50,615 nucleotides of DNA from Frankiales bacterium (GCA_025980465.1 JAICXJ010000021.1:1-50615); one strand, 5' to 3'. Shown: positions 13,295 through 22,869, numbered from the stretch's first letter. A program made the numbers and translations. Notes: generated from the letters alone by a model not told the origin.

Positions 13295-15411
13295 TGCGGG
13301 TTTGGCCCGGTACGCCGTACCCGCTCGGAGCGACCTGGGACGGCGAGGGCGTCAACTTCGCGATCTTCTCCGAGCATGCGACCGCGGTGGAGCTGTGCCT
13401 GTTCGACGCCGCCGATGCCGCCAAGCCGGTCGAGGTCATCTCGATGCCTGAGGCGACCGACGACGTCTGGCACGTGTACCTGCCCGATTCTCGGCCGGGG
13501 GCGCTCTACGGGTACCGGGTCCACGGACCGTACCAGCCGAGCGAGGGGCACCGGTTCAATCCGGCGAAGCTGCTGATCGACCCGTACGCGAAGGCGACGA
13601 CCAGCAACATCATCTGGAGTGACGACCTGTTCGGCTACACCATCGGTGACCCGGACGCCGATCTCTCGCGCGACGACCGTGACTCCGCCGGCGCGATGCC
13701 GAAGTGTGTCGTGGTCGATCGGGCATTCACCTGGGGCGACGACCGGGCGCCGCGCACGCCGTGGAACCGGACGATCATCTACGAGTGCCACGTCCGTGGC
13801 CTGACGAAACGCCATCCGCTGGTGCCGGAGGAGCTTCGTGGCACCTATCTCGGACTTGCTTCCGATCCGATCATCGACCACCTGACGTCGCTCGGCGTGA
13901 CCGCGGTCGAATTGATGCCGGTACACCAGTTCCTGCCCGAGCGTGACCTGATCGACAAGGGACTCACGAACTACTGGGGCTACAACTCGATCGCGTTCCT
14001 CGCCCCGCACGTGGGCTACGCCGCGGGTGCGCCGGGGGAGCAGGTCAACGAGTTCAAGTCGATGGTGAAGACGCTGCACCGCGCCGGGCTCGAGGTGATC
14101 CTCGACGTGGTCTACAACCACACCGCCGAAGGAAGTGAGCTCGGCCCGACGCTGTCGCTGCGGGGGATCGACAACGCGGTCTATTACCGGCTCAGCCCGG
14201 AAGACCAGCGTTACAACGTCGACTACACCGGCACCGGCAACAGCCTGAACCTGCTGCACAACCGGACCGTCGGTCTGATCATGGACAGCCTTCGCTACTG
14301 GGTCACCGACATGCATGTCGACGGCTTCCGGTTCGACCTGGCGCCGACTCTCGTCCGCGGCTACGAAGGCGGCCAGCCGAGCGCGTTCTTCGAGATCGTC
14401 CAGCAGGACCCGGTGCTGTCACAGGTGAAGCTGATCGCCGAGCCGTGGGACGTCGGGCCCGACGGCTATCGGCTCGGCCGGTTCCCGCAAGGCTGGTCGG
14501 AGTGGAACGGCCAGTACCGCGACGCGATTCGTAAGTTCTGGCGCGGCGATCGCGGCATGGTCCCCGAAGTGGCCTCGCGGCTGTCGGGCTCGAGTGACAT
14601 CTTCGCCGCGAGCCGACGTACCACGTATGCCAGCGTCAACTTCATCACCTGCCATGACGGGTTCACGCTGACCGACCTGGTCACCTACCAGGACCGGCAC
14701 AACGAGGCAAACGGCGAGGACAACCAGGACGGTACGTCGCAGAACTACTCCTCCAACTGGGGTGTCGAGGGCGAAACCGACAACGAGCAGATCAGCCGGC
14801 TCCGCGAGCGCATGAAGCGCAACATGCTCGCGACCGTGATGTTCTCCCAGGGCGTGCGCATGATCCTCGGCGGCGATGAGATCGGGCGCAGCCAGGTCGG
14901 CAACAACAACGCCTACTGTCAGGACAACGAGACCAGCTGGCTCAACTGGGACATCGACGACCCGGCTCAGGAGCTGTTCGACTTCGCCCGAGGGCTCATC
15001 GCGATCGTCCAGTCCTACCCGGTGCTGCGCCGGCGCCACTTCTTCGCCGGCAGCTCGCCCTCCGACGAGGTCGACGCCGACGTGGTGTGGATCCGGCCGG
15101 ACGGTGTGGAGATGACCGACGACGACTGGAACGATGAGGGCAACCACGCGATCGGAATGCTGATGCCCGGTCGCTCCGGCGACGAAGTCGACGCGCGCGG
15201 TCGCGCGGTCGTCGGGGAGACGTTGTTCTGGTTGCTGAACGCCGGCGGCTCGCCGCGCAAGTACACGCTGCCGAAGATCGAGCGGCCCGGGGTGTGGGAG
15301 GAGCTGTTCTCGACGGCGCGGCCCGGTACCAGGGTCGTGCGCACCCCGGCGATCGTGGTGACCAGCCACTCGACAGTCTTGCTGCGGCACAACGAGAACC
15401 CCACGAGGTGA
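13291..15411 (+). CDS. glgX: Glycogen debranching enzyme
   Basis: 706 aa, usual length for GlgX (GH13 subfamily 11), which hydrolyses alpha-1,6 branch points of limit glycogen. CBM48 occupies about residues 5-100 (PLGATWDGEGVNFAIFSEHA). Catalytic Asp349 is in FRFDLAPTL, Glu384 in LIAEPWDVG, and the third Asp in FITCHDGFTL. The long NEANGEDNQDG loop is typical. ATG 13291 overlaps the treZ stop; the next codon is also ATG, so the start may be 13294. GlgX makes linear chains that TreY can convert at the reducing end. Confidence 0.95.
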   Translation: MMRVWPGTPYPLGATWDGEGVNFAIFSEHATAVELCLFDAADAAKPVEVISMPEATDDVWHVYLPDSRPGALYGYRVHGPYQPSEGHRFNPAKLLIDPYAKATTSNIIWSDDLFGYTIGDPDADLSRDDRDSAGAMPKCVVVDRAFTWGDDRAPRTPWNRTIIYECHVRGLTKRHPLVPEELRGTYLGLASDPIIDHLTSLGVTAVELMPVHQFLPERDLIDKGLTNYWGYNSIAFLAPHVGYAAGAPGEQVNEFKSMVKTLHRAGLEVILDVVYNHTAEGSELGPTLSLRGIDNAVYYRLSPEDQRYNVDYTGTGNSLNLLHNRTVGLIMDSLRYWVTDMHVDGFRFDLAPTLVRGYEGGQPSAFFEIVQQDPVLSQVKLIAEPWDVGPDGYRLGRFPQGWSEWNGQYRDAIRKFWRGDRGMVPEVASRLSGSSDIFAASRRTTYASVNFITCHDGFTLTDLVTYQDRHNEANGEDNQDGTSQNYSSNWGVEGETDNEQISRLRERMKRNMLATVMFSQGVRMILGGDEIGRSQVGNNNAYCQDNETSWLNWDIDDPAQELFDFARGLIAIVQSYPVLRRRHFFAGSSPSDEVDADVVWIRPDGVEMTDDDWNDEGNHAIGMLMPGRSGDEVDARGRAVVGETLFWLLNAGGSPRKYTLPKIERPGVWEELFSTARPGTRVVRTPAIVVTSHSTVLLRHNENPTR

Positions 15412-17924
15412 GGAAACTCCGCACCGGCCGTGAGCTGGGGTCGACGTACCGCCTCCAGTTGCCAGGCCTGGCGTTCGCGGGTGCGACGAAGCTGGTGCCG
15501 GCGCTGCACGCGTTGGGTGTCGGCACGCTGTACCTGTCACCGATCACGAGGGCGCGGGCCGGGAGCTCACACGGGTACGACGTGGCCGATCCGACCGAAC
15601 TGGACCCGACACTTGGGACCCGAGCGGACTTCGATGCGCTGCTGCGGTCGCTCGGCGAGCACGACATGAAGCTGCTGATCGACATCGTGCCGAATCACAT
15701 GGCGACCTCTTCGGACAATCCGTTCTTCGCTGACGTGTTGCGCCGCGGCCGCAAGTCCCGCTACGCGAGCTACTTCGACATCGACTGGGAGCAAGGCGAC
15801 GGCAAGGTCGTGCTGTGCGTGCTCGACGGCTCACTGTCCGACGTTCTCGACGCCGGCGAGCTGCGGGTCAGCGACGGGGCGGACCTCCAGACGTACCGGT
15901 TGACCTACGGCGAGCAACAGTTCCCGCTCGACTCCGCGCGCAACGGCAAGGTGCTTGCGGCGCTCAGGGACGCCGCTGACGGCAACGGCGCCACCGAACG
16001 GGAGCAGCTCGAGCAGGTGTTGTCGCGGCAGCACTACCGGTTAACCGATTGGCGACGCGCTCCTGAAGAGATCAACTACCGCCGGTTCTTCGACATCAAC
16101 GGCTTGATCGGGGTCCGGCAGGAGGATCCGTTCGTCTTCGCGGCGACTCACAGCGCGATCGTCGAGATCGCCGCCGACGAGCGGGTCGGCGGGCTGCGCG
16201 TCGACCACGTTGACGGTCTGGCCGATCCGGCCGGCTACCTCGCCTCGTTGCGGGCCGCGGTGCCGGTCGACGCTGTGATCGAAGTCGAGAAGATCGTCGA
16301 GCGGGAGGAGCCACTTCCCGTTGGCTGGCCGATCGACGGCACGACCGGCTACGAGTTCGCGACCGATGTGATCAATCTGTTCGTCGATCCGTCGGGCGCT
16401 GAGGCGATTCGGCTCGAGCAGGTTGCGGCGACCGGCGACAGCCAGTCGTTCGCCGAGCGCGCGGTCGAGGCGAAGAACGGCGCGGTCACCTCGCTGTTTC
16501 CAGCACCGTTCGACCGGGTCGTCACATTGATGGCGCGGGCGCTGCCTGAGATCGATCGCGAGGATCTCGCGACGGCGCTTCGCTGGCTCACCGTCCACCT
16601 CGGCGTGTACCGGACGTACCGCCGGATCGGCGAGCCGGTGTCCGATGCCGACCGCGACCAACTCCGGGCGGCGGCCGATGCTGCCCGGGCTCGCCTCGAC
16701 GACCGAGCCGGCGCCGCCCTCGACCGAGTCTGTGACCTCCTGCTCGGCGAGCTCGTCCCCGACGGTGCCGGCCACGCTGCGGTCACCGCCTGGCAGCAGC
16801 TCACCCCGGCGGTCATGGCGAAGGGGGTCGAGGACACCGCGCTGTACGAGCCGGGCGGGTTGCTGGCACTCGCGGACGTGGGCAGTGACCCGGGTCGGAC
16901 AGCGACGACGCTGGTCGACTTCCACACCGCTATGGGGCGGCGCCAACGCCTGAGCCCGCGAGCGTTGAGCGCGCTGTCGACCCATGACAGCAAACGAAGT
17001 TTCGACACCCGCTGCCGGATCGCTGTGTTGTCGGAGCTCGCGGAGACCTGGACCGAATCGGTCGAGGCGTTGGACAAGGAGACCGCCGCGGTCGAGGTCG
17101 ATCCCGCCGAACGGCGCTACATCTATCAGACCCTGATCGGCACCTGGCCGATCTCCGGTGAGGTCGACGAGGCCTTCATCGAGCGGATCCGCGGTCACCT
17201 CAACAAGGCGGTGCGGGAAGCGAAGCGACGCAGCAGCTGGCTCGACCCGGATCTGGAACATGAGCGCGCCGTCGCGGACTTCATCGACCAGATCCTCAGC
17301 GATCCGGCGTCTGCCAGCGTCGAGATCCTCGAGACCCTGGTCACCGACATCGAGTTCGCGGCTGCGGTGAACTCGCTCGCCGGGGTGGTGCTGCGCAGCT
17401 GCGCCCCGGGGGTTCCCGACATCTACCAGAACGACGACGCATGGTTCCTCGCCATGACCGATCCCGACAACCGGGCACCGGTCGACCCGGCGCGGCTCGC
17501 ACCCAGCCGGCTCGCGGCAGGGCCGGTCGGGTTGGAGCTGCTTCACTCCTGGCGCGACGGTCGGGTCAAGCAGGCCGTCATCCGCGCGGCGCTGGAGCTA
17601 CGACGGCAGCTGCCGGCGCTGTTCGCGGCAGGGGAGTATCTGCCGATTGCGGCGCGCGGCGCGTCCGCCGACCACGTGGTCAGCTTCGAGCGGCGCTACC
17701 GCGAGGCCTCGGTCGTCTGCGTCGTACCACGGCTCTCGCGCACCCTCGCCGGGCCCGGACAGTTCCCGACCGGTGAGGTCTGGGGCGACACCGAGATCGC
17801 GTTGTCGAGCACGTCGGGTTATGTCGACGTCCTGACCGGGCGTGGCGTGGCGGCGAGCCCGCGCGCGTCAGTGTCGGACCTGCTCGCGATCCTCCCGGTC
17901 GCGATTTTGCGGTCGCCGGCCTGA
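15408..17924 (+). CDS. treY: Malto-oligosyltrehalose synthase
   Basis: 838 aa, within the usual TreY length. It isomerises the reducing-end alpha-1,4 bond of maltodextrin to an alpha,alpha-1,1 bond. Signature segments are STYRLQL near the N-terminus, YLSPITRARAGSSHGYDVADP, and DIVPNHMA. Catalytic Asp266 is in LRVDHVDGL and Glu294 in VIEVEKIV. The C-terminal half has MAKGVEDTALYE and STHDSKRS, both standard for TreY. GTG 15408 overlaps the glgX stop (GTGA). It is the last gene of the operon; a 100-bp spacer follows before a differently organised gene. Confidence 0.95.
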   Translation: MRKLRTGRELGSTYRLQLPGLAFAGATKLVPALHALGVGTLYLSPITRARAGSSHGYDVADPTELDPTLGTRADFDALLRSLGEHDMKLLIDIVPNHMATSSDNPFFADVLRRGRKSRYASYFDIDWEQGDGKVVLCVLDGSLSDVLDAGELRVSDGADLQTYRLTYGEQQFPLDSARNGKVLAALRDAADGNGATEREQLEQVLSRQHYRLTDWRRAPEEINYRRFFDINGLIGVRQEDPFVFAATHSAIVEIAADERVGGLRVDHVDGLADPAGYLASLRAAVPVDAVIEVEKIVEREEPLPVGWPIDGTTGYEFATDVINLFVDPSGAEAIRLEQVAATGDSQSFAERAVEAKNGAVTSLFPAPFDRVVTLMARALPEIDREDLATALRWLTVHLGVYRTYRRIGEPVSDADRDQLRAAADAARARLDDRAGAALDRVCDLLLGELVPDGAGHAAVTAWQQLTPAVMAKGVEDTALYEPGGLLALADVGSDPGRTATTLVDFHTAMGRRQRLSPRALSALSTHDSKRSFDTRCRIAVLSELAETWTESVEALDKETAAVEVDPAERRYIYQTLIGTWPISGEVDEAFIERIRGHLNKAVREAKRRSSWLDPDLEHERAVADFIDQILSDPASASVEILETLVTDIEFAAAVNSLAGVVLRSCAPGVPDIYQNDDAWFLAMTDPDNRAPVDPARLAPSRLAAGPVGLELLHSWRDGRVKQAVIRAALELRRQLPALFAAGEYLPIAARGASADHVVSFERRYREASVVCVVPRLSRTLAGPGQFPTGEVWGDTEIALSSTSGYVDVLTGRGVAASPRASVSDLLAILPVAILRSPA

Positions 17925-17981
17925 CCGCGAACGTTCGTTGTCCCTGAGATGGGGAATGCCGGGGGGCAGGAGTTCGTCGCC

Positions 17982-18004
17982 GCGGCCACAGTGGCCACGG
18001 CCGC
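17982..18004 (+). other. Hairpin in the leader of the hemerythrin-like gene
   Basis: GCGGCC (17982-17987) pairs with GGCCGC (17999-18004), and an inner GTGGCCAC is itself palindromic. The hairpin ends just before the GAGGAGG ribosome site at about 18009-18015. It may be a terminator of the treY transcript or a translation-affecting leader fold. No T tract follows, so a classical intrinsic terminator is unlikely. Confidence 0.3.
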
Positions 18005-18024
18005 CGCGAGGAGGATCGCCGTCC

Positions 18025-18525
18025 ATGTCCACTGACGCCATCGTGATCTTGAAAGAGGACCACAAACAGGCCAAGGCGCTCTTCCGCGAGTTCGAGCAGG
18101 CCGGCGAGAATGCCACCGCCACGAAGGCCCGGATCGTCGACCAGATCCTCGAAGCCCTGACGGTGCACACCTATATCGAGAACGAGGGCATGTACCCCGC
18201 CGTCCGCAAGGCGCTTCCCGACCTCGACGACGAGATCCTCGAGTCCCTCGAGGAGCACCACGTTGCCGATGTGCTCTGCATGGAGCTGGCGGCGATGTCG
18301 CCGGAACACGAGCACTTCGATGCCAAGGTCGCGGTCCTGATCGAGTCGGTCAGTCACCACATCGAGGAAGAAGAAGGCGAGTGGTTTCCAAAGGTGCGTG
18401 AAGGAATGGGCCGCGCCCAGCTCCAGGAGCTCGGCTCCAACCTGCTCGAGCTGAAGAAGGCAGCCCCCCGACGCCCGAGTCAGCCTGGCGCCCTCAAGAA
18501 GGCCGTCAAAGCCCTCATCGGGTAG
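18025..18525 (+). CDS. Hemerythrin-like HHE-domain protein
   Basis: 166 aa. It forms a four-helix bundle with the HHE metal pattern: His13 in KEDHKQ, His48 in VHTYIENEGMYP, later EEHH and HHIEEEEGEWFPKV. Such proteins bind a di-iron centre and O2 or NO, or act as iron sensors; actinobacterial versions are linked to oxidative stress. The last 30 residues are basic and outside the domain (KKAAPRRPSQPGALKKAVK). A strong GAGGAGG ribosome site 10 nt upstream fixes the start. It lies 100 bp after treY on the same strand and may have its own promoter. The precise ligand is not predictable. Confidence 0.85.
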   Translation: MSTDAIVILKEDHKQAKALFREFEQAGENATATKARIVDQILEALTVHTYIENEGMYPAVRKALPDLDDEILESLEEHHVADVLCMELAAMSPEHEHFDAKVAVLIESVSHHIEEEEGEWFPKVREGMGRAQLQELGSNLLELKKAAPRRPSQPGALKKAVKALIG

Positions 18526-18581
18526 CGCGGCCTACTCCTCGCGCAGCCACCAAGGGGCAGTGCTCACTCCCCGGGCGGCTA

Positions 18582-18776
18582 CTAGGTGCGGGGGTAGTCG
18601 TCGTCGATTTCGGGGACCGGCCGGGACTGTTCGGCGAGGTCGGCGGCGTCGGCTTCGACGTCCACGTTGACCTGCTCGTCATGCCGGTCGTCGTCGACAG
18701 AGCTCAGCTGCTCGGCGACGTCGGCGTCGTTCGCTTCGCCGACCGGATCGGTGTCGTCGTACGGCGCGGAATCCAT
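18582..18776 (-). CDS. Small acidic two-repeat protein
   Basis: 64 aa and highly acidic. It has two similar segments, EANDADVAEQLSSV and EADAADLAEQSRPV, followed by a DDDYPRT tail. The ribosome site GAGGGAGAAGCG directly precedes the ATG at 18776, which supports a real gene despite its size. Similar acidic, probably disordered proteins occur in actinobacteria; I do not recognise a function. It is convergent with the hemerythrin-like gene (56 bp between stops) and lies downstream of the glycosylase gene on the same strand. Confidence 0.65.
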   Translation of the reverse strand: MDSAPYDDTDPVGEANDADVAEQLSSVDDDRHDEQVNVDVEADAADLAEQSRPVPEIDDDYPRT

Positions 18777-18853
18777 CGCTTCTCCCTCGCAGAGGTGGAT
18801 CGCAGCGGTGTCACCGGTTACCTGCCCGGCTCAACGGCCGCAAACCCGCAGCG

Positions 18854-19804
18854 TCAGATCCGGCGGAAGTCGCGGCGAGTCATACGCGGCGCACGGCGTG
18901 GTGGGGCCGCGCCCGGGGTGAGCTCGAGCAGCCGGAACACCCGGTAGCGATGCGGCCGCCAGGGCTCGAGGAACTCCTCGACCTCCTCATCCGGCAGCAC
19001 CGAACCGGTCAGCGCCCACCCGACCACGGAGCCGAGGTGGTAGTCGCCGATCGGTACGGCGTCGGCGTCACCGAGCGCTCGATGGCCGACCTCTGCCGCG
19101 GTCCAGCGCCCGACGCCGGGAAGCACCATCAACCTGCGGTAGAGCTCCTCGCGCGGCTCGGTCGCGGCCGCGTGTTCGAACTTCACGGCGTGCATCGCGC
19201 AACGAACCGCAGTGCTCGCCCGCTTGTCCTCGACGCCGGCGCGATGCCATTCCCACGACGGGATCCGCCGCCAGACCGCCGCGGTCGGCGCCAGCTTCAT
19301 GTCCGTCGGCACCGGCCCCGGGGCCGGCTCGCCGTACCTGGTCACCAGCCGCTGCCAGGCCGCGAAGGCGTCGAGGCCGATCACCTTCTGCTCCAGCACG
19401 GCCGGGATGAGCGACTCGAGGACCCGCCCGGTCTTGGGGATCCGCATCCCGACCGCCCGGCGGTGCGCCTGCCGAAGCACCTCGGCGCGAGGCTGGAATG
19501 AATCGGGATCGTCGTCCGCGCCGAGCAAGGTTGGGACTGATGCGATGAGTTCGGCTGCGCCCGCGCCCCACGCCTCGGCCCGGATCGCACCGCGGGCGAG
19601 CTGTTCGAGACGGTAGCTGACCGGACCGGAGTCGAGCCGGCTGGTCCGCCACAGCGAGCCGTCGCGCTGCCAGCGGTGGCAGGGGTCGTAACCGCCGTGA
19701 CCAAGAGTGGAGACCGTCAGCCGAAGGCTGACCGGATAGTCGGGGCGCCATACCGTCACGGCGTCAGGTTGCTGCTCCCGCAGTTCTGCCACGACCGACG
19801 TCAC
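18854..19804 (-). CDS. AlkA-like DNA-3-methyladenine glycosylase (HhH-GPD)
   Basis: 316 aa. It is predicted to excise alkylated bases in base-excision repair. The helix-hairpin-helix is LPGVGRWTAAEVGHRALG, followed by the catalytic Asp254 in VPIGDYHLG, the HhH-GPD layout of AlkA and actinobacterial relatives. The N-terminal half is the AlkA-type substrate-pocket region (EQKVIGLDAFAAW). No zinc or iron-sulfur cysteines are visible. The start is GTG at 19804. It is divergent from the transporter gene at 19872, with a 67-bp shared spacer. Substrate range is inferred from the family. Confidence 0.85.
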   Translation of the reverse strand: MTSVVAELREQQPDAVTVWRPDYPVSLRLTVSTLGHGGYDPCHRWQRDGSLWRTSRLDSGPVSYRLEQLARGAIRAEAWGAGAAELIASVPTLLGADDDPDSFQPRAEVLRQAHRRAVGMRIPKTGRVLESLIPAVLEQKVIGLDAFAAWQRLVTRYGEPAPGPVPTDMKLAPTAAVWRRIPSWEWHRAGVEDKRASTAVRCAMHAVKFEHAAATEPREELYRRLMVLPGVGRWTAAEVGHRALGDADAVPIGDYHLGSVVGWALTGSVLPDEEVEEFLEPWRPHRYRVFRLLELTPGAAPPRRAPRMTRRDFRRI

Positions 19805-19871
19805 TGCGCCACCCTGTCACGGACTTGAAATACCGGCCGATCTCGGCTCGCCGGAATGGTAGACAGCCCAT

Positions 19872-21422
19872 GTGGTGGCGGAGGCGGTCGAGGCGCCAAG
19901 CGTTCCGGCTCCGTTGCGAGGCGGGCCGGCCATCGCTGTCGCCACCTTGTGCGGGTTGCTGTTCCTCACTTTTCTCGACAACACCATCGTCTCGGTGGCC
20001 CTCGGCAACATCCAGCACACGATGCATTCGACGGTCACCCAGCTGCAGTGGACGGTCAACGGATACGCACTTGCGTTCGCGGCACTGATGTTGCCCGCCG
20101 GCGCGATAAGCGATGAATTCGGCCGAAAGCGGGTGATGCTCACCGGCGCGTTCCTGTTCTGCGCCGGTTCGGTCGTGTGTGCGCTCGCCGACTCGCCACA
20201 CCCGTTGATCGCGGGCCGGATCGTCATGGGCGTCGGCGCGGCTGCCTCCGAACCGGGCACCCTGTCGATGCTGCGACAGATGTTTCCGGTCGAACCGATG
20301 CGAGGACGCGTCTTCGGCATCTGGGCGGCGGTCTCCGGGCTGGCGCTGGCAGTCGGACCGGTCATCGGGGGAGCGCTCGTCGGGCTCGGCGGCTGGCGAC
20401 TGATCTTCTGGGCGGGTCTCGGTCTCGGCGCGCTGCTCCTGGTGTGCGGCGTACTGGTCCTGCCGGAGTCGGCCGATCCCCGGGCGTACCGGCTCGACAT
20501 CGTCGGAGCGGTTCTGAGCGTGCTCGCGCTCGCGAGCATCATCGACGCAGTCGCACGGGCCGAGGTGACCGGCTACTCCGACGCCGGCGTCATCGCGCGG
20601 CTCTCGGTGGGTGCGGTTGCCACCATCGGCTTCGTGATCCGCCAACGCACCGCCGCCCACCCGCTGCTCGATCTGCGAGGCGTCAACACGCGAGTGTTTG
20701 CGGTCGCGAACATCGCAGCGTTCACCACGTACTTCGCGACCTTCGCGGTCTTCCTGTTCACCGCGCTCTACCTGCAACAGGTGGCGTCGTACGACGGGTA
20801 CAAGATCGCGGCGCAGTTCCTTCCCCTCACCGGCGGGATGCTGTTCGCCGCGCTCGCCGCGGGCATCTGGACCGGCCGGCGCGGCGCCCGTGAGCCGATG
20901 CTGGTCGGTTGTACCGCGTTCGGGGTCGGCCTGCTGTGGGTGACCGCGATCATCAGTCCGTCGCCGAACGTGCTTGCGCTCACCTTTGCGCTGGCTCTGG
21001 TCGGGGTCGGCATCGGGCTGACCGTCGTACCGATCACCGACGCGGCGCTTGCGTCGGTCCCGCAGCAGAAGTCGGGCCTCGCCGCGTCGGCGACGAACAC
21101 TTCACGTGAGCTCGGCGCCGTCGTCGGCGTCGCGGTTCTCGGCGCCGTGGTCAGCTCGCGGCTGGTTTCGGACCTGACGGCGTCGCTGACCCGGATCGGT
21201 ATCCCGCACTTCTTCCAGGGACTGATCGTCAACGCGATCGTCCGCAGCGGCGCGGGGGATTATCAGAAGCTGGTGAAAGGCCACGCCAAGATCGAGCAGC
21301 AGGTGGTGGTCGCCGCCCACGACGCGTTCGGAAACGGGCTGCACATTGCGCTTGTGACCTCCGCGATCCTGGTGTTCGCAACGGTGGTGCTTCAGCTCGC
21401 GACGTACTGGCGCCGGCGCTGA
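19872..21422 (+). CDS. DHA2-family (EmrB/QacA-type) MFS drug exporter
   Basis: 516 aa with about 14 hydrophobic segments, the DHA2 arrangement. TM1 carries FLTFLDNTIVSVALGNI with the Asp characteristic of the family; LMLPAGAISDEFGRKRVM is the MFS loop 2-3 motif; and LALAVGPVIGGALVG is the antiporter motif C in TM5. It is an inner-membrane proton-driven exporter of small molecules, substrate unknown. A periplasmic-side loop of about 65 residues lies before the last TM helix. GTG 19872 is followed by a second GTG; no clear ribosome site decides between them. No TetR or MarR regulator is adjacent. Confidence 0.88.
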   Translation: MVAEAVEAPSVPAPLRGGPAIAVATLCGLLFLTFLDNTIVSVALGNIQHTMHSTVTQLQWTVNGYALAFAALMLPAGAISDEFGRKRVMLTGAFLFCAGSVVCALADSPHPLIAGRIVMGVGAAASEPGTLSMLRQMFPVEPMRGRVFGIWAAVSGLALAVGPVIGGALVGLGGWRLIFWAGLGLGALLLVCGVLVLPESADPRAYRLDIVGAVLSVLALASIIDAVARAEVTGYSDAGVIARLSVGAVATIGFVIRQRTAAHPLLDLRGVNTRVFAVANIAAFTTYFATFAVFLFTALYLQQVASYDGYKIAAQFLPLTGGMLFAALAAGIWTGRRGAREPMLVGCTAFGVGLLWVTAIISPSPNVLALTFALALVGVGIGLTVVPITDAALASVPQQKSGLAASATNTSRELGAVVGVAVLGAVVSSRLVSDLTASLTRIGIPHFFQGLIVNAIVRSGAGDYQKLVKGHAKIEQQVVVAAHDAFGNGLHIALVTSAILVFATVVLQLATYWRRR

Positions 21423-21458
21423 CCGATGCTCACAGCCACCGCACCGGGCTCGGCCGGG

Positions 21459-21482
21459 CCTCGCTGAACCGGCGGGGCGAGG
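21459..21482. terminator. Possible bidirectional terminator hairpin
   Basis: CCTCGC (21459-21464) pairs with GCGAGG (21477-21482) in the 98-bp spacer between the convergent transporter and secreted-nuclease genes. There is no T tract on either side, so the call rests only on position and symmetry. Confidence 0.25.
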
Positions 21483-21520
21483 TCGCTCGAGTCGGCGGCT
21501 GGCCGGACGGCTGGTAGCTG

Positions 21521-22777
21521 CTAGTAGGGCAGCTCGACGTCGGCGTAGATCGGGTTGTGGTCCGAGGGGATCGTCCCGACGAACTTGCCGTGGCTGAGGT
21601 GCAGCAGCTCGCCCCACTTCCGCACGCCGATTCCGCGGGTCGCGTAGATGTGGTCGGAGCTGCCGTGGCCCTGCTTCGGAGTGCGGTAGTACGCGTTGAT
21701 GCTGTCGTACTGGGCCTTCGAATACTTCGCGGCTTCCCCGATGGAGTCCGGCACGTTCGCGTTGCGCATCACGGTGCCGCTGTAGTCGTGGACGTGGAAT
21801 TCCCCGACGTAGCTGTTGAAGTCACCGGCGTAGAGCACGCTCGTCACGCCGTGCGCGGCGGCGTACGCCTTGCCCTGCTTGAGCATGCTCGATGTCTCGT
21901 TGCCGCGCACCTGGTCGGATCCGCTGGCAAGAGTGTGGGTGACGATGAAGAGGAACCTCGCGCCGGTCGCATTGACGCTGAAGGTCTGGTACGCCCCGAA
22001 CCGCTGCAGTGAACCCGGCGGGCCGATGGCGAAGAAGCCGCCAATGCCGACCGGTGTGACGACCGACGGCGCGTAGAGGATGTCGTCGGCGGTGTAGCGG
22101 TTGATCACCGCCCCGTCGCGGGTCGTGTCGTCGAGCTGGTAGTTGGGGAGCCCATCCGCGAGCGAGTCGATCTGCCGGGTGCAGGGTGCGCCGACGTGTT
22201 TTTGGAGGCAGAACGCGCCCTCTTCGATCCCGATGACTGCCGCGTGACTGCTCTGCAGCAGGCTGATCTGACCCGCGCGTCGCTGGGAGAACGGCGCGAC
22301 CACGCCGCCGGGGGCCCGCTGGCCGTCGAACTTCGCCGAGCGGCTGTTGTAGGACAGCACCCGCAGCACACTGAACCGGGTGCGGTCGGTCGCCGCCGCG
22401 GTGACGGACCACTGCGACCGAGTGCTGCCGCGCTTGGCGGCAACCCGGTAGAAGTAGGTCACTCCGTGAGCGACGGCGGACGGCGTGAATGCCTTCTGGA
22501 TCCCCCGGGTCTGGTAGGTGTGAAGCCCCGAGGTGAAGGACGAGTTGGTCGCCTGCTCGACCAGATACCCGGTGACGTTGTTGTCGTGGTGCCACACCAA
22601 GGACAACCCGCCGCTGTTGCCCTTCGCGGTCACGCTGGTCGGCGGCTTCGGTCGGCTGGCTGCCTTGGCGCCGACCGGTGCCGCGACGCCGATGACGAGG
22701 CCGACCACCCCGGCGCCGGCGATGAGCGCGGTGGTGGTCTTGCGGCGCAGGTGCACCATTCGGCTCGTGGAATCCAC
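21521..22777 (-). CDS. Secreted fibronectin type III-endonuclease/exonuclease/phosphatase fold protein
   Basis: 418 aa. A signal peptide is visible: LRRKTTTALIAGAGVVGLV followed by an A-rich cleavage region ending AKA. A fibronectin type III-like domain (about 45-130: KPPTSVTAKGNSGGLSLVW, VTYFYRVAAK) precedes a DNase I-like domain. The latter shows the Glu in IGIEEGAF, Asp/Asn in YAGDFNSY, His in SSDHIYA and the terminal PSDHNPIYADV, so the Mg2+-dependent hydrolase centre appears complete. Substrate (nucleic acid, lipid or phosphate ester) is open. GTG 22777 is preferred because GGAGG lies 8 nt upstream; an ATG at 22792 is in frame. It is divergent from the P450 gene. Confidence 0.85.
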   Translation of the reverse strand: MDSTSRMVHLRRKTTTALIAGAGVVGLVIGVAAPVGAKAASRPKPPTSVTAKGNSGGLSLVWHHDNNVTGYLVEQATNSSFTSGLHTYQTRGIQKAFTPSAVAHGVTYFYRVAAKRGSTRSQWSVTAAATDRTRFSVLRVLSYNSRSAKFDGQRAPGGVVAPFSQRRAGQISLLQSSHAAVIGIEEGAFCLQKHVGAPCTRQIDSLADGLPNYQLDDTTRDGAVINRYTADDILYAPSVVTPVGIGGFFAIGPPGSLQRFGAYQTFSVNATGARFLFIVTHTLASGSDQVRGNETSSMLKQGKAYAAAHGVTSVLYAGDFNSYVGEFHVHDYSGTVMRNANVPDSIGEAAKYSKAQYDSINAYYRTPKQGHGSSDHIYATRGIGVRKWGELLHLSHGKFVGTIPSDHNPIYADVELPY

Positions 22778-22856
22778 GCCGACGTCCTCCATCTGATTGC
22801 CCCCGTGGTCTGGAGTCGATGGTAGGCGGCGAGGCAGTGCTTCGTCCCAAAACGGC

Positions 22857-22862
22857 TACCCT
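22857..22862 (+). promoter_or_regulatory. Candidate -10 element for a leaderless P450 transcript
   Basis: TACCCT lies 7 nt before GTG 22870, the distance expected between a -10 box and a transcription start at the start codon. No convincing -35 hexamer was found 17 nt upstream. This supports GTG 22870 over ATG 22819 but is not decisive. Confidence 0.35.
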
Positions 22863-22869
22863 GACGTTC

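Noticed and set aside
17929-17938. CGAACGTTCG after treY as an SOS-like box
   Set aside because: The half-sites have no 4-nt spacer as required for the mycobacterial or Bacillus-type LexA operator.
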